Below, piece by piece: positions 1 to 4,714 of a DNA stretch of 6,199 nt (positions are counted from its first letter, which is position 1; every line of letters starts with the position of its first letter). This stretch comes from Burkholderiales bacterium. GTDB lineage: Bacteria > Pseudomonadota > Gammaproteobacteria > Burkholderiales > Burkholderiaceae. Where the stretch lies: contig CAHJWV010000481.1 of assembly GCA_903643055.1 (NCBI GenBank), positions 1 to 6,199 on the forward strand, in the 5' to 3' direction. The position numbers and the translations under genes are program-made. The notes beneath the pieces were generated by a model. It saw only the letters and a program-made list of their open reading frames with translations, ran no database searches and had not been told where the DNA came from.

Positions 1-29
1 TCTCCTTCGATGAACCCATTCTCCACTCC
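1..29 (-). promoter_or_regulatory. Ribosome-binding sequences and candidate start of a leftward gene beyond the edge
   Basis: Read on the minus strand, GGAG (29-26) lies six bases before an ATG (19-17) that opens the reading M-G-S-S-K-E before the window ends. A second, stronger purine-rich sequence, GAAGGAGA (8-1), sits exactly at the edge and would suit a start a few bases outside the window. Either way a leftward gene probably begins here. Six codons are too few to identify its product. Confidence 0.35.
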
Positions 30-34
30 AGGTA

Positions 35-49
35 GCTCACCAGGTGAGC
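35..49. repeat. Perfect 15-base palindrome
   Basis: GCTCACC (35-41) and GGTGAGC (43-49) are perfect inverted copies around a single A at 42. It lies 16 bases upstream of the candidate leftward ATG at 19, so it overlaps the leader of whatever gene starts at the left edge. It could be an operator for a dimeric protein, a hairpin in the leader, or an internal repeat of a mobile-element end. Confidence 0.5.
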
Positions 50-79
50 CTGCTGAAGTTTGTCGCTAATCAAGTGAGC
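41..79. repeat. Pair of short direct repeats, CA(A/G)GTGAGC
   Basis: CAGGTGAGC at 41-49 recurs as CAAGTGAGC at 71-79, with eight of nine bases identical and starts 30 bases apart, close to three helical turns. The first copy includes the right arm of the palindrome at 35-49. The second runs into CGCTTG, forming a small imperfect dyad (71-84). Such phased copies fit multiple binding sites for one protein, a transposase or a regulator, but the repeats are short and chance cannot be excluded. Confidence 0.35.
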
Positions 80-255
80 GCTTGCAGACGGGCAGGTGGG
101 AGAGTCGGTTGCAGATTCATGACCGGCTGGGGATCACCACTCATCGCAGTGCGGAATATCTGTAAGGCTTTCCACAGCCCCGCAAGCAATGGAGTTCCAA
201 GGTCTGAACCGTCAGGCCGGCCGGAGGCTGGTCAAGCTAGGACCCCTGTTGGAAT

Positions 256-1212
256 TCAAACTTCGCCCAGTGCCTCACGCGTTTGCGCTGCGCGGCTTTC
301 GACCCAGCGGCAGAACTGGTCAACGTCACCGCGCGATCGGCTTTCCGCAGAGGTGATCAGCCAGTAGGCGTAGTGGGTGTGAATGCGGCCGGCCTCACCA
401 AAGGGCTCGACCAGGTCGCCGCGCTGCAACTGCTCCCAGACCAAACCGATGCGCGCGAGCGCCACGCCCTGGCCGGTCAACGCGGCCTGCACTTGCTGGT
501 AGGTGAAGTTCAGATAGAGCCAGCGCCGCGGGTGCAGATGGGGCTGGCCTTGTTGCATCAGCCAATGCCGCCAGCTCAGGAACTCAGCGCTCGGCCGGGT
601 GTCGTCCTCTTCCGCGAGCGTGTACTCGACCAGATGCTCGGGCCGCGTCAACGGGGGCGCCTCGCCCTGGCGGATCTGCTCGGCAAGCCACGGGCTGATG
701 ACGGGCGTCAACACCTCGCCAAACAGGCGGCTCGCGCCGGAAGGCGCTGTCGCGGGGCTGCAATAGCGCAAGACCAGATCGAACTCGGAATCACTGAGGT
801 TGACCAGCATGTCGGTGGCCGAGACGCGGATGTCGATCTCGCGGTGCTCGCGCTGGAAAGCTTCCATTTGCGGAAGCAGCCACATCGAAGCGAACGATGC
901 GAAGGTCGATACGCTGACCACGCGCCGCCCGCGCGATTGCCGAATCTGCTGCACGGCGGCGTCGATGCGCGCCAGGCCGGGCGCCATCGCGCGCAGAAAG
1001 GCCGCGCCCTCGGGCGTGAGTTCGACGCGCCTCGTGCCACGCAGCAGCAACGTGGCACCGAGGTCTTCTTCCAGCGATTGAATCTGCCGGCTCACCGCCG
1101 ACTGTGTCAGGCTCAACTCTTCAGCGGCAGCACGAAAGCTCAGGTTGCGTGCGACCGCCTCGAACGCGCGGATCGGGCCCACCGACAACGGCCGCTTGCG
1201 AACGCCACTCAT
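256..1212 (-). CDS. LysR-family transcriptional regulator, GcvA-like
   Basis: This 318-residue protein has the usual length and layout of a LysR-type regulator. Residues about 11-70 form the winged helix-turn-helix: RAFEAVARNLSF, then AAEELSLTQSAVSRQIQSLE with the recognition helix around 36-47, then RRVELTPEG. A linker helix follows, and from about 93 an effector-binding domain begins with VSVSTFASFASMWLLPQ and continues through DIRVSATD and FDLVLRY. This wording is typical of the GcvA/AmpR-like subgroup. It should act in the cytoplasm as a tetramer whose DNA binding responds to a small ligand; the ligand cannot be read from sequence. The start at 1212 is the only ATG before the conserved domain, but no good Shine-Dalgarno precedes it (GGTTTCCTC), so translation may be weak or leaderless. 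It is divergent from the DUF2917 gene across 108 bases, the classic arrangement of a LysR regulator and its target. Self-regulation from the same spacer is likely by analogy. Confidence 0.95.
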   Translation of the reverse strand: MSGVRKRPLSVGPIRAFEAVARNLSFRAAAEELSLTQSAVSRQIQSLEEDLGATLLLRGTRRVELTPEGAAFLRAMAPGLARIDAAVQQIRQSRGRRVVSVSTFASFASMWLLPQMEAFQREHREIDIRVSATDMLVNLSDSEFDLVLRYCSPATAPSGASRLFGEVLTPVISPWLAEQIRQGEAPPLTRPEHLVEYTLAEEDDTRPSAEFLSWRHWLMQQGQPHLHPRRWLYLNFTYQQVQAALTGQGVALARIGLVWEQLQRGDLVEPFGEAGRIHTHYAYWLITSAESRSRGDVDQFCRWVESRAAQTREALGEV

Positions 1213-1246
1213 GAGGAAACCGCGTCAATCCGGTGTGGGCATTTCA

Positions 1247-1276
1247 TTGGACGCATCGCAGACCACCGCCTAATCT
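1247..1276 (+). promoter_or_regulatory. Candidate sigma70 promoter for the DUF2917 gene
   Basis: TTGGAC (1247-1252) and TAATCT (1271-1276) are separated by 18 bases. The match is modest, three of six positions in each box, which would suit a promoter needing an activator such as the divergent LysR protein. The predicted transcript would begin near 1283 and carry the dyad at 1285-1299 at its very 5' end. Confidence 0.3.
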
Positions 1277-1284
1277 TCTCTGTG

Positions 1285-1299
1285 CCAACGTGGCGTTGG
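1285..1299. repeat. Perfect dyad CCAACG-TGG-CGTTGG
   Basis: Six-base arms (1285-1290 and 1294-1299) are perfect inverted copies around TGG. The dyad lies just downstream of the candidate -10 box and about 10 bases before the AGAGGA ribosome-binding sequence of the DUF2917 gene. It could be an operator, where a bound protein would block rightward transcription, or a small hairpin at the start of the mRNA. Which protein, if any, binds it is unknown. Confidence 0.4.
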
Positions 1300-1320
1300 A
1301 TCAGTTTAAGAGGAAGCTTC

Positions 1321-1758
1321 ATGGACACCCAAGCGATGACTCATTCGCAAGCGTCAACAGGGCCCTCCACCGTACAAGCGACGGTGGCAGCCCAGGCGCA
1401 ATGGCGGCTAGGCCGCGGTGAAGTGCTGCGCCTGCGCATCGGGCCCGGCGAGCGCGAATTTCACGTGACCCAGGGGCGTGTGTGGCTGACCCGTGAAGGC
1501 ACCGAGCGCCAGCCGAGCGAAGACCTGTGGCTCGACGCCGGCGACGATGTGGTGCTGGCGTCAGGCAGCATGTGGGTCGCCGAGGCCTGGGCGCAGGCGC
1601 AGTTTCAGCTGCTGGTGCCGCCGCCATCTTTCGACCGCCGTCACGGATTGCTCAGCCGGCTGGGCGCCTGGACTTGGCCGCGCGCGACGGTTGGGCCTTT
1701 TTCGTCTTTGGTTTCTGCTTCCGTTCCGGCGTTGCCGCAGCGGCGGGTGATGAACTGA
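1321..1758 (+). CDS. DUF2917 domain-containing protein
   Basis: This is a 145-residue protein of a family without known biochemical function, common in Betaproteobacteria. The recognisable domain covers about residues 26-100. Its signature is VTQGRVWLTREG (49-60), which continues through DLWLDAGDDVVLASG (68-82) and WVAEAW (85-90), a beta-rich, cupin-like pattern of short strands. There is no signal peptide and no membrane segment, so it is probably cytoplasmic. The reading frame stays open far upstream across the antisense of the LysR gene. I chose the ATG at 1321 because AGAGGA lies six bases before it and the domain begins soon after; a second ATG at 1336 lacks this. The last 35 residues or so, past the domain, are unconserved in appearance and lie over the 3' end of the convergent TfoX-like gene. 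It is divergent from the LysR gene and probably under its control (inference). A small sensory or binding role is possible but unproven. Confidence 0.85.
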   Translation: MDTQAMTHSQASTGPSTVQATVAAQAQWRLGRGEVLRLRIGPGEREFHVTQGRVWLTREGTERQPSEDLWLDAGDDVVLASGSMWVAEAWAQAQFQLLVPPPSFDRRHGLLSRLGAWTWPRATVGPFSSLVSASVPALPQRRVMN

Positions 1759-2284
1759 GTTCAGCGCGGTGCTTGGCCAGCTTGGCGGCGCTTCGATCGG
1801 CCTTCTTCGCTGCCGCGCGCTTGCGCGCGGGCGTTGATGGGTTCGGGCTCGTAGAAGGCGCGCTGATGGAGGGCGTGCTGGGAGGCGGCTTGGCGGTTGG
1901 GGACTTGGCGGCGGAGGGGCGCACCGGCTTGCGCGCCTTGGCGGCTGCAGCGCGCAAGGCCGCATCGAGCGCCAGCCGCGCCCAACGGCGCATCAGCGCG
2001 GGCGACTCCATCGCTTCGTCGGGCGCCGTCCAGTAGCTCAAGGCCACCGTCTTGCTGCCACGGCGGTGGTAGGTAAAAGGCGAGCAGCCGGCTGCTTCGA
2101 ATTGCGCCTGCGTCTGCGCATCCGCTTTCAGGTAAAGCCGCTCGCCGGTCACGATCGCGATGAAGCAGCCATCGACATCAATGCCATGGCCGCCGAACAT
2201 GCGGCGCGCGCGTGCGGGGCCGAGCACGCTCAGCAATTCCAGGCAGTGGGTGCTGAATTCAGAAGCCGGTGCGGAAGTAGGCAT
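1652..2284 (-). CDS. TfoX/Sxy N-terminal-domain protein with a long basic Ala/Lys/Pro-rich tail
   Basis: Residues about 9-108 match the TfoX N-terminal domain: ARRMFGGHGIDVDG (26-39), then ERLYLKAD (48-55) and a WTAPDE turn (85-90). This domain alone makes up many small proteins of about 110 residues. In E. coli and Haemophilus the two-domain Sxy/TfoX works with CRP to switch on competence genes, but single-domain relatives have no established role, so competence should not be assumed. From residue 111 to 210 the protein is low-complexity and strongly basic, rich in Ala, Lys, Arg, Pro and Ser (for example AKARKPVRPSAAKSPTAK and ARKRAAAKKADRSAAK). The tail resembles histone H1-like bacterial tails and hints at nucleic-acid binding. 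The C-terminal TfoX domain is absent. No good Shine-Dalgarno precedes the ATG at 2284. The 3' end overlaps the convergent DUF2917 gene by 107 bases, within the tail. Domain assignment is firm; function is not. Confidence 0.85.
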   Translation of the reverse strand: MPTSAPASEFSTHCLELLSVLGPARARRMFGGHGIDVDGCFIAIVTGERLYLKADAQTQAQFEAAGCSPFTYHRRGSKTVALSYWTAPDEAMESPALMRRWARLALDAALRAAAAKARKPVRPSAAKSPTAKPPPSTPSISAPSTSPNPSTPARKRAAAKKADRSAAKLAKHRAELSSSPAAAATPERKQKPKTKKAQPSRAAKSRRPAG

Positions 2285-2407
2285 CGGCCGAGTTTAGGAG
2301 CCCGCTGCCGGCCAGCCCTTCGCGGCGCGGCCGGGTTGGGGTCTTCCCGGCGCATGAGCTGGCCCTCCGGCACAATTCCCGGTTGCACTCGTGCCTGGGA
2401 GACCTGA
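2285..2407. promoter_or_regulatory. Divergent spacer between the TfoX-like and cyclo-ligase genes
   Basis: This 123-base GC-rich spacer must serve both divergent genes. For the rightward gene, CACAAT (2371-2376) in the context GGCACAATT is a plausible -10 box with four of six consensus bases, although no good -35 box sits 16-18 bases before it. GGGAG (2397-2401) is a good ribosome-binding sequence six bases before the ATG at 2408. A dyad of six-base arms, GCCGGG (2330-2335) and CCCGGC (2346-2351), could form a hairpin with a ten-base loop. I see no gene in it and no recognisable 6S RNA. Confidence 0.35.
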
Positions 2408-2995
2408 ATGACGCCTGAAGAACGCCGCGCGCTGCGAGCCAAGCTCATCGCGACCCGACAAGCCTTGCCCGACCGACTGGAGCGTGCGGTGATGCTGCAA
2501 AGCGTGCTGCGCGCCTGGCTGGTCAGCCGCCGCGAAGCGACGGTCGGTGCCTATTGGCCGATCAAGGGCGAGTTCGATCCGCTGCCTGCGCTTTACCGCT
2601 GGAGCGAAGGCGGCCCCGAGGGCTCGCCGCGCCGCATCGGCCTGCCGGTCGCCCACAAGGAAACCGGTGAGCTTCGCTTCCATGTCTGGTACCCCGGCTG
2701 CCCGATGGAACTCGACGCCTTCGACATCCCGAAGCCGAAAGACACCGACGAATTCAAGCCGTCGATGCTGCTGGTGCCTTGTGTGGGCTATGGGCCGGGT
2801 GGCGTGCGGCTGGGCTACGGCGGCGGCTTCTATGACCGCACCTTGAGCAGCTTGTCGCCGCGGCCACTGACGGTGGGCGTGGGTTATGCGCATGGCTTTC
2901 TGCCGATGCTGCGCGGCGAGCCGGATGATCTGCCGCTCGATGCGATGCTGACCGAAGACGGCGTGATGTGGCAGGCGAGCGACCCGGCGCCCTGA
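2408..2995 (+). CDS. fau: 5-formyltetrahydrofolate cyclo-ligase
   Basis: This enzyme (5,10-methenyl-THF synthetase) uses ATP to convert 5-formyl-THF into 5,10-methenyl-THF. That recycles an inhibitory storage folate into the active one-carbon pool in the cytoplasm. At 195 residues it has the family's normal length. The N-terminus carries the expected basic helix, LRAKLIATRQAL (9-20). GAYWPIKGEFDP (47-58) is the usual strand-and-loop of the substrate site. The hallmark glycine-rich ATP/phosphate motif is complete at 127-146, GYGPGGVRLGYGGGFYDRTL, with LPLDAMLTEDGV (175-186) near the end. The ATG at 2408 follows GGGAG by six bases. It is transcribed alone, divergent from the TfoX-like gene and convergent with the glycosyltransferase, with 60 bases between stop codons. 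In many proteobacteria this gene lies beside 6S RNA, but I see no such RNA upstream here. MetF, which acts on the same folate pool, lies about 1.7 kb away on the other strand. Confidence 0.95.
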   Translation: MTPEERRALRAKLIATRQALPDRLERAVMLQSVLRAWLVSRREATVGAYWPIKGEFDPLPALYRWSEGGPEGSPRRIGLPVAHKETGELRFHVWYPGCPMELDAFDIPKPKDTDEFKPSMLLVPCVGYGPGGVRLGYGGGFYDRTLSSLSPRPLTVGVGYAHGFLPMLRGEPDDLPLDAMLTEDGVMWQASDPAP

Positions 2996-3055
2996 AGCCG
3001 GCTTGATGACTGTGTCAGTAAGCTGCGCGACTCGGCGAGGCATCTAACGAACAAG

Positions 3056-4351
3056 TCACGGTGGCGACGGCGCTTCTGGTGATGCGCTTGCGCCGAAGAA
3101 TTCGTCGTACTGGCGGCTGACGGCGCTCGGCGCGTAGTGCTTCTGAAACAGGCGGTCGCTGGCGCGAGATTGCGCGGCATTGACGGCAGGGTCGAGCAGG
3201 CGCTCGCAGTGGGCCGGAAACGCATCGAGGGACTCTTCGATGATCAGGCCGTTCTCGTCATCGGTCACGATGCCTTCGCTGCCGAAGGGCGTGGCGATCA
3301 CCGGCACACCGAGCCGAAGGGCATCCAGCACCTTGATCTTCACGCCCGAGCCGAACAGCAGCGGCGCGATCATGCCGGCGCACGAAGACAGCGTCGGCGC
3401 GACCTCATGAACAAAGCCCGCCAGCGTCAGGTGCCGCGCATGGCGGGCCGCCAGCGCGCGCAGTGCCGGGCTGGCATGCGCGCCGATGACGATCAGCCTC
3501 ACCCGTGGAATCAGGCGGATCAGGCGCGGCAGTTGGGCTTCGATGAACAGCTCGATCGATACCGCGTTGTGTGGCAGGTTCAGCGAGCCAAGGAACACGA
3601 AGGTGGGTTGGCCGGCCCAAGTGCGTGGCGATGCGTGCAGCGGCATCGGCATGTAGGGCCGAAGCGCACGCACGTTATCGAGCTGCGCGCGCTGCTGCAG
3701 GTGTTCGGCCTCGCCGGCGTTGATCAGCAGCGCCAGGTCGAAGCGGCCGGGCTGCGTGTTTTCGGAGCGGCAGATCAGCATTTGTTCGTGCTTCAACAGC
3801 CAGCGTTGAAGCTGCGGCACGCGGTGATAAAGCGCCAACAGGCAGCGCGGCACGTTGCCGGCGAAGTTGCCCATCGCGTCGATCGTGACGCCAGGAAAGC
3901 GCGCAATCGTCTCGAGGATTCGCGCGTAGCGGACCGAGAACAGATCGTCCAGATACAGCACAGCGCGAAAGCCGTGCAAGCCGTTGCCGCCATGGTACTG
4001 GCCGACTCGCACGGTGTCGAAGACAACCACCTCCGGTCGATAGTCGGCGATCGTCGCGTCGATCTGGCGTTGCGCGGCCGGTGACCAGAACAGCGATTCC
4101 TGCATGCTCTTGTCGCCGCGGATGCCGGTGTGCCACAGCAGATTCCACAGCTTGCGCCCGACACGGGGCTTGGGCAGCAGGCCATCGCCAGTGGTGTTCA
4201 GCCCATCGGGCAGACGATCGAATGACAGCACCTTGAAGTCGCCGTCCGCACGCTGCCCACTGAAGTAATCACACAAGCCACCGAGCACCACGCGCTTGCC
4301 GACGTTCTTCGGATAAGGCGCCGTGGTGGTGATCAGCAGGGTCCGTGTCAT
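3056..4351 (-). CDS. Glycosyltransferase, GT-B fold, family-4-like
   Basis: The 431-residue protein has the two-domain layout of retaining GT4-type glycosyltransferases. The N-terminal half opens with LLITTTAPYPKNVGKR (5-20), the usual first strand and glycine loop of the acceptor domain. The C-terminal half binds the nucleotide-sugar: FVFLGSLNLPHN (251-262), LTLAGFV (308-314), then FGSGVKIKVLDALRLG (333-348) and PVIATPFGSEGI (350-361). In this last block the first glutamate of the usual E-x7-E-like pair is Asp343, a conservative change. There is no signal peptide or membrane anchor. The donor and acceptor sugars cannot be read from sequence; cell-surface polysaccharide or lipopolysaccharide decoration is the common role. 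The frame is open to an ATG at 4393, but I prefer the ATG at 4351. AGGGGA lies five bases before it, and the conserved strand begins directly after. No other polysaccharide gene is beside it, which is unusual, since these enzymes mostly sit in clusters. Confidence 0.88.
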   Translation of the reverse strand: MTRTLLITTTAPYPKNVGKRVVLGGLCDYFSGQRADGDFKVLSFDRLPDGLNTTGDGLLPKPRVGRKLWNLLWHTGIRGDKSMQESLFWSPAAQRQIDATIADYRPEVVVFDTVRVGQYHGGNGLHGFRAVLYLDDLFSVRYARILETIARFPGVTIDAMGNFAGNVPRCLLALYHRVPQLQRWLLKHEQMLICRSENTQPGRFDLALLINAGEAEHLQQRAQLDNVRALRPYMPMPLHASPRTWAGQPTFVFLGSLNLPHNAVSIELFIEAQLPRLIRLIPRVRLIVIGAHASPALRALAARHARHLTLAGFVHEVAPTLSSCAGMIAPLLFGSGVKIKVLDALRLGVPVIATPFGSEGIVTDDENGLIIEESLDAFPAHCERLLDPAVNAAQSRASDRLFQKHYAPSAVSRQYDEFFGASASPEAPSPP

Positions 4352-4412
4352 GCACGTCCCCTGTTTGAAGTGACGGACTTTGCCCATGTCCACACATCAC
4401 CGTCACGTTGAT

Positions 4413-4418
4413 TGTCAA
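4413..4418 (-). promoter_or_regulatory. Consensus -35-like TTGACA ahead of the glycosyltransferase
   Basis: On the minus strand a perfect TTGACA occurs at 4418-4413, in an AT-rich patch 62 bases before the ATG at 4351. At the normal 16-18 base spacing the sequence is GTGTGG or TGTGTG, a poor -10 box. Transcription from here would therefore need an activator or another sigma factor, or the match is chance. Confidence 0.3.
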
Positions 4419-4489
4419 ACTTCGTAGATGAGCGGAGTTTGAGTGTCGTTTCTCGCATCGGGGTGGAGTCCCTGATCGTGTCGTGGGCA

Positions 4490-4520
4490 CATGAGGCGCT
4501 GTGCGATGGGGCGTCTCATG
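4490..4520. repeat. Inverted repeat, 10-base arms with one wobble
   Basis: CATGAGGCGC (4490-4499) and GCGTCTCATG (4511-4520) are inverted copies except for one position, which would form a G-U pair in RNA on the plus strand. The loop is 11 bases. It lies about 140 bases upstream of the glycosyltransferase start. There is no T-run, so it is more likely a protein-binding dyad, a leader hairpin or part of a repeat family than a terminator. Confidence 0.5.
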
Positions 4521-4577
4521 GGGCGGCTTTCCGGCGGATGAACAGCCCGCCACGCTGGCATCGTTTCATGAGGGGCT
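4490..4577. repeat. Three loose copies of a CATG-purine-GG motif
   Basis: CATGAGGCGCT (4490-4500), CATGGGGCGGCT (4517-4528) and CATGAGGGGCT (4567-4577) are similar direct copies within 88 bases of an otherwise non-coding gap. The first two also form or border the inverted repeat at 4490-4520. They may be binding sites or relics of a small repeat element. Confidence 0.3.
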
Positions 4578-4598
4578 GACCGCTTCATGACGATGCCA
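4556..4598. repeat. Perfect 9-base inverted repeat with a 25-base spacer
   Basis: TGGCATCGT (4556-4564) and ACGATGCCA (4590-4598) match perfectly as inverted copies. Inside the spacer the self-complementary TCATGA appears at 4566-4571 and again at 4585-4590, so two alternative stems are possible. On the minus strand it lies 117 bases past the metF stop. It could stabilise the 3' end of the metF mRNA, though the lack of a T-run argues against a simple terminator. Confidence 0.5.
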
Positions 4599-4652
4599 TC
4601 GCGCGTTGCAGCGCCGGAGTGCGAGACGCTTGCAAATAGCGCGCCCGTGCCT

Positions 4653-4667
4653 TCGTGCTTTGCACGA
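4653..4667. repeat. Small hairpin near the end of metF
   Basis: TCGTGC (4653-4658), a TTT loop and GCACGA (4662-4667) form a perfect six-base stem. It lies 48 bases beyond the metF stop on the minus strand. No T-run follows in that direction (AGGCACGGG), so it is at best a weak or Rho-assisted termination or mRNA-protecting structure. Confidence 0.35.
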
Positions 4668-4714
4668 GAACTTTCGATCAGGGGGCGCTAACTACGCCTT
4701 TTGCCGCCGTCAAA

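Larger units (their letters stand above)
1..255. other. Non-coding, lower-GC stretch; possible end of a mobile element
   Basis: No convincing protein gene lies here. By my count positions 1-180 have 100 G or C bases (about 56%), while sampled lines of the neighbouring genes run about 63-70%. The stretch holds a 15-base palindrome (35-49), two near-identical 9-base direct repeats (41-49 and 71-79), and minus-strand ribosome-binding sequences at the left edge. A non-coding end with repeats, followed by a gene start, is what one sees at the ends of IS21-like and related insertion sequences. The minus-strand sequence starting near 175 begins TGTGGAAAG, which could be a terminal repeat. The matching far end and the transposase are outside the window, so the mobile-element reading is a guess. 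It may simply be an ordinary intergenic region. A GTG-started reading frame on the plus strand (44-367) has no family resemblance and runs into the antisense of the LysR gene, so I do not call it. Confidence 0.35.
1213..1320. promoter_or_regulatory. Divergent control region between the LysR and DUF2917 genes
   Basis: This 108-base spacer must hold the promoters of both divergent genes. In the rightward direction a weak sigma70-like pair is visible: TTGGAC (1247-1252), then 18 bases, then TAATCT (1271-1276), each about half-matching consensus. A perfect dyad lies at 1285-1299. The rightward gene has a good ribosome-binding sequence, AGAGGA, ending six bases before its ATG at 1321. LysR proteins usually bind T-N11-A boxes in such spacers, but that pattern is too loose to place by eye. 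Confidence 0.5.
4352..4714. other. 363-base non-coding gap before the glycosyltransferase, with structured repeats
   Basis: Both flanking genes run leftward, so this gap holds the end of the metF transcript and the leader and promoter of the glycosyltransferase. No reading frame in it looks like a real protein. It contains a TTGACA box, two inverted repeats (4490-4520 and 4556-4598), three loose copies of a CATGRGG-type motif, and a small hairpin at 4653-4667. None of the hairpins is followed by a T-run on the minus strand, so no classical terminator for metF is evident. Its GC content, about 58% by my count over 4381-4680, is lower than in the genes. Confidence 0.6.

Noticed and set aside
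200..260. tRNA-like sequence (runs such as GGAATTCAAA near a G/C-rich arm)
   Set aside because: No GTTCGAATC-type T-arm and no foldable acceptor, D and anticodon arms on either strand.
283..1320. Long plus-strand open frame running across the LysR gene into the DUF2917 gene
   Set aside because: It is the antisense of a clearly conserved LysR protein; its translation shows no family features and is rich in Arg, Ala and Gln as expected of a GC-rich shadow. Only the part from the ATG at 1321 is a gene.
2285..2407. 6S RNA upstream of the cyclo-ligase gene, as found in many proteobacteria
   Set aside because: The spacer is only 123 bases, shorter than a 6S RNA, and I could not see the long closing stem and open central bubble.
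2294..3043. 249-residue minus-strand open frame
   Set aside because: It is antisense to the cyclo-ligase, whose glycine-rich motif is intact; the translation is low-information Arg/Ala/Gln-rich sequence.
3137..4084. 315-residue plus-strand open frame
   Set aside because: It is entirely antisense to the glycosyltransferase, which has clear family motifs; the frame has no recognisable motif and no ribosome-binding support.
4352..4393. Start of the glycosyltransferase at the upstream ATG at 4393
   Set aside because: The added 14 residues are not family-like, and the ATG at 4351 has AGGGGA five bases before it with the conserved first strand directly after.
4682..4704. GGCG/CGCC stem followed by TTTT on the plus strand as a terminator
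   Set aside because: The stem is only four base pairs, and no rightward gene ends nearby for it to terminate.
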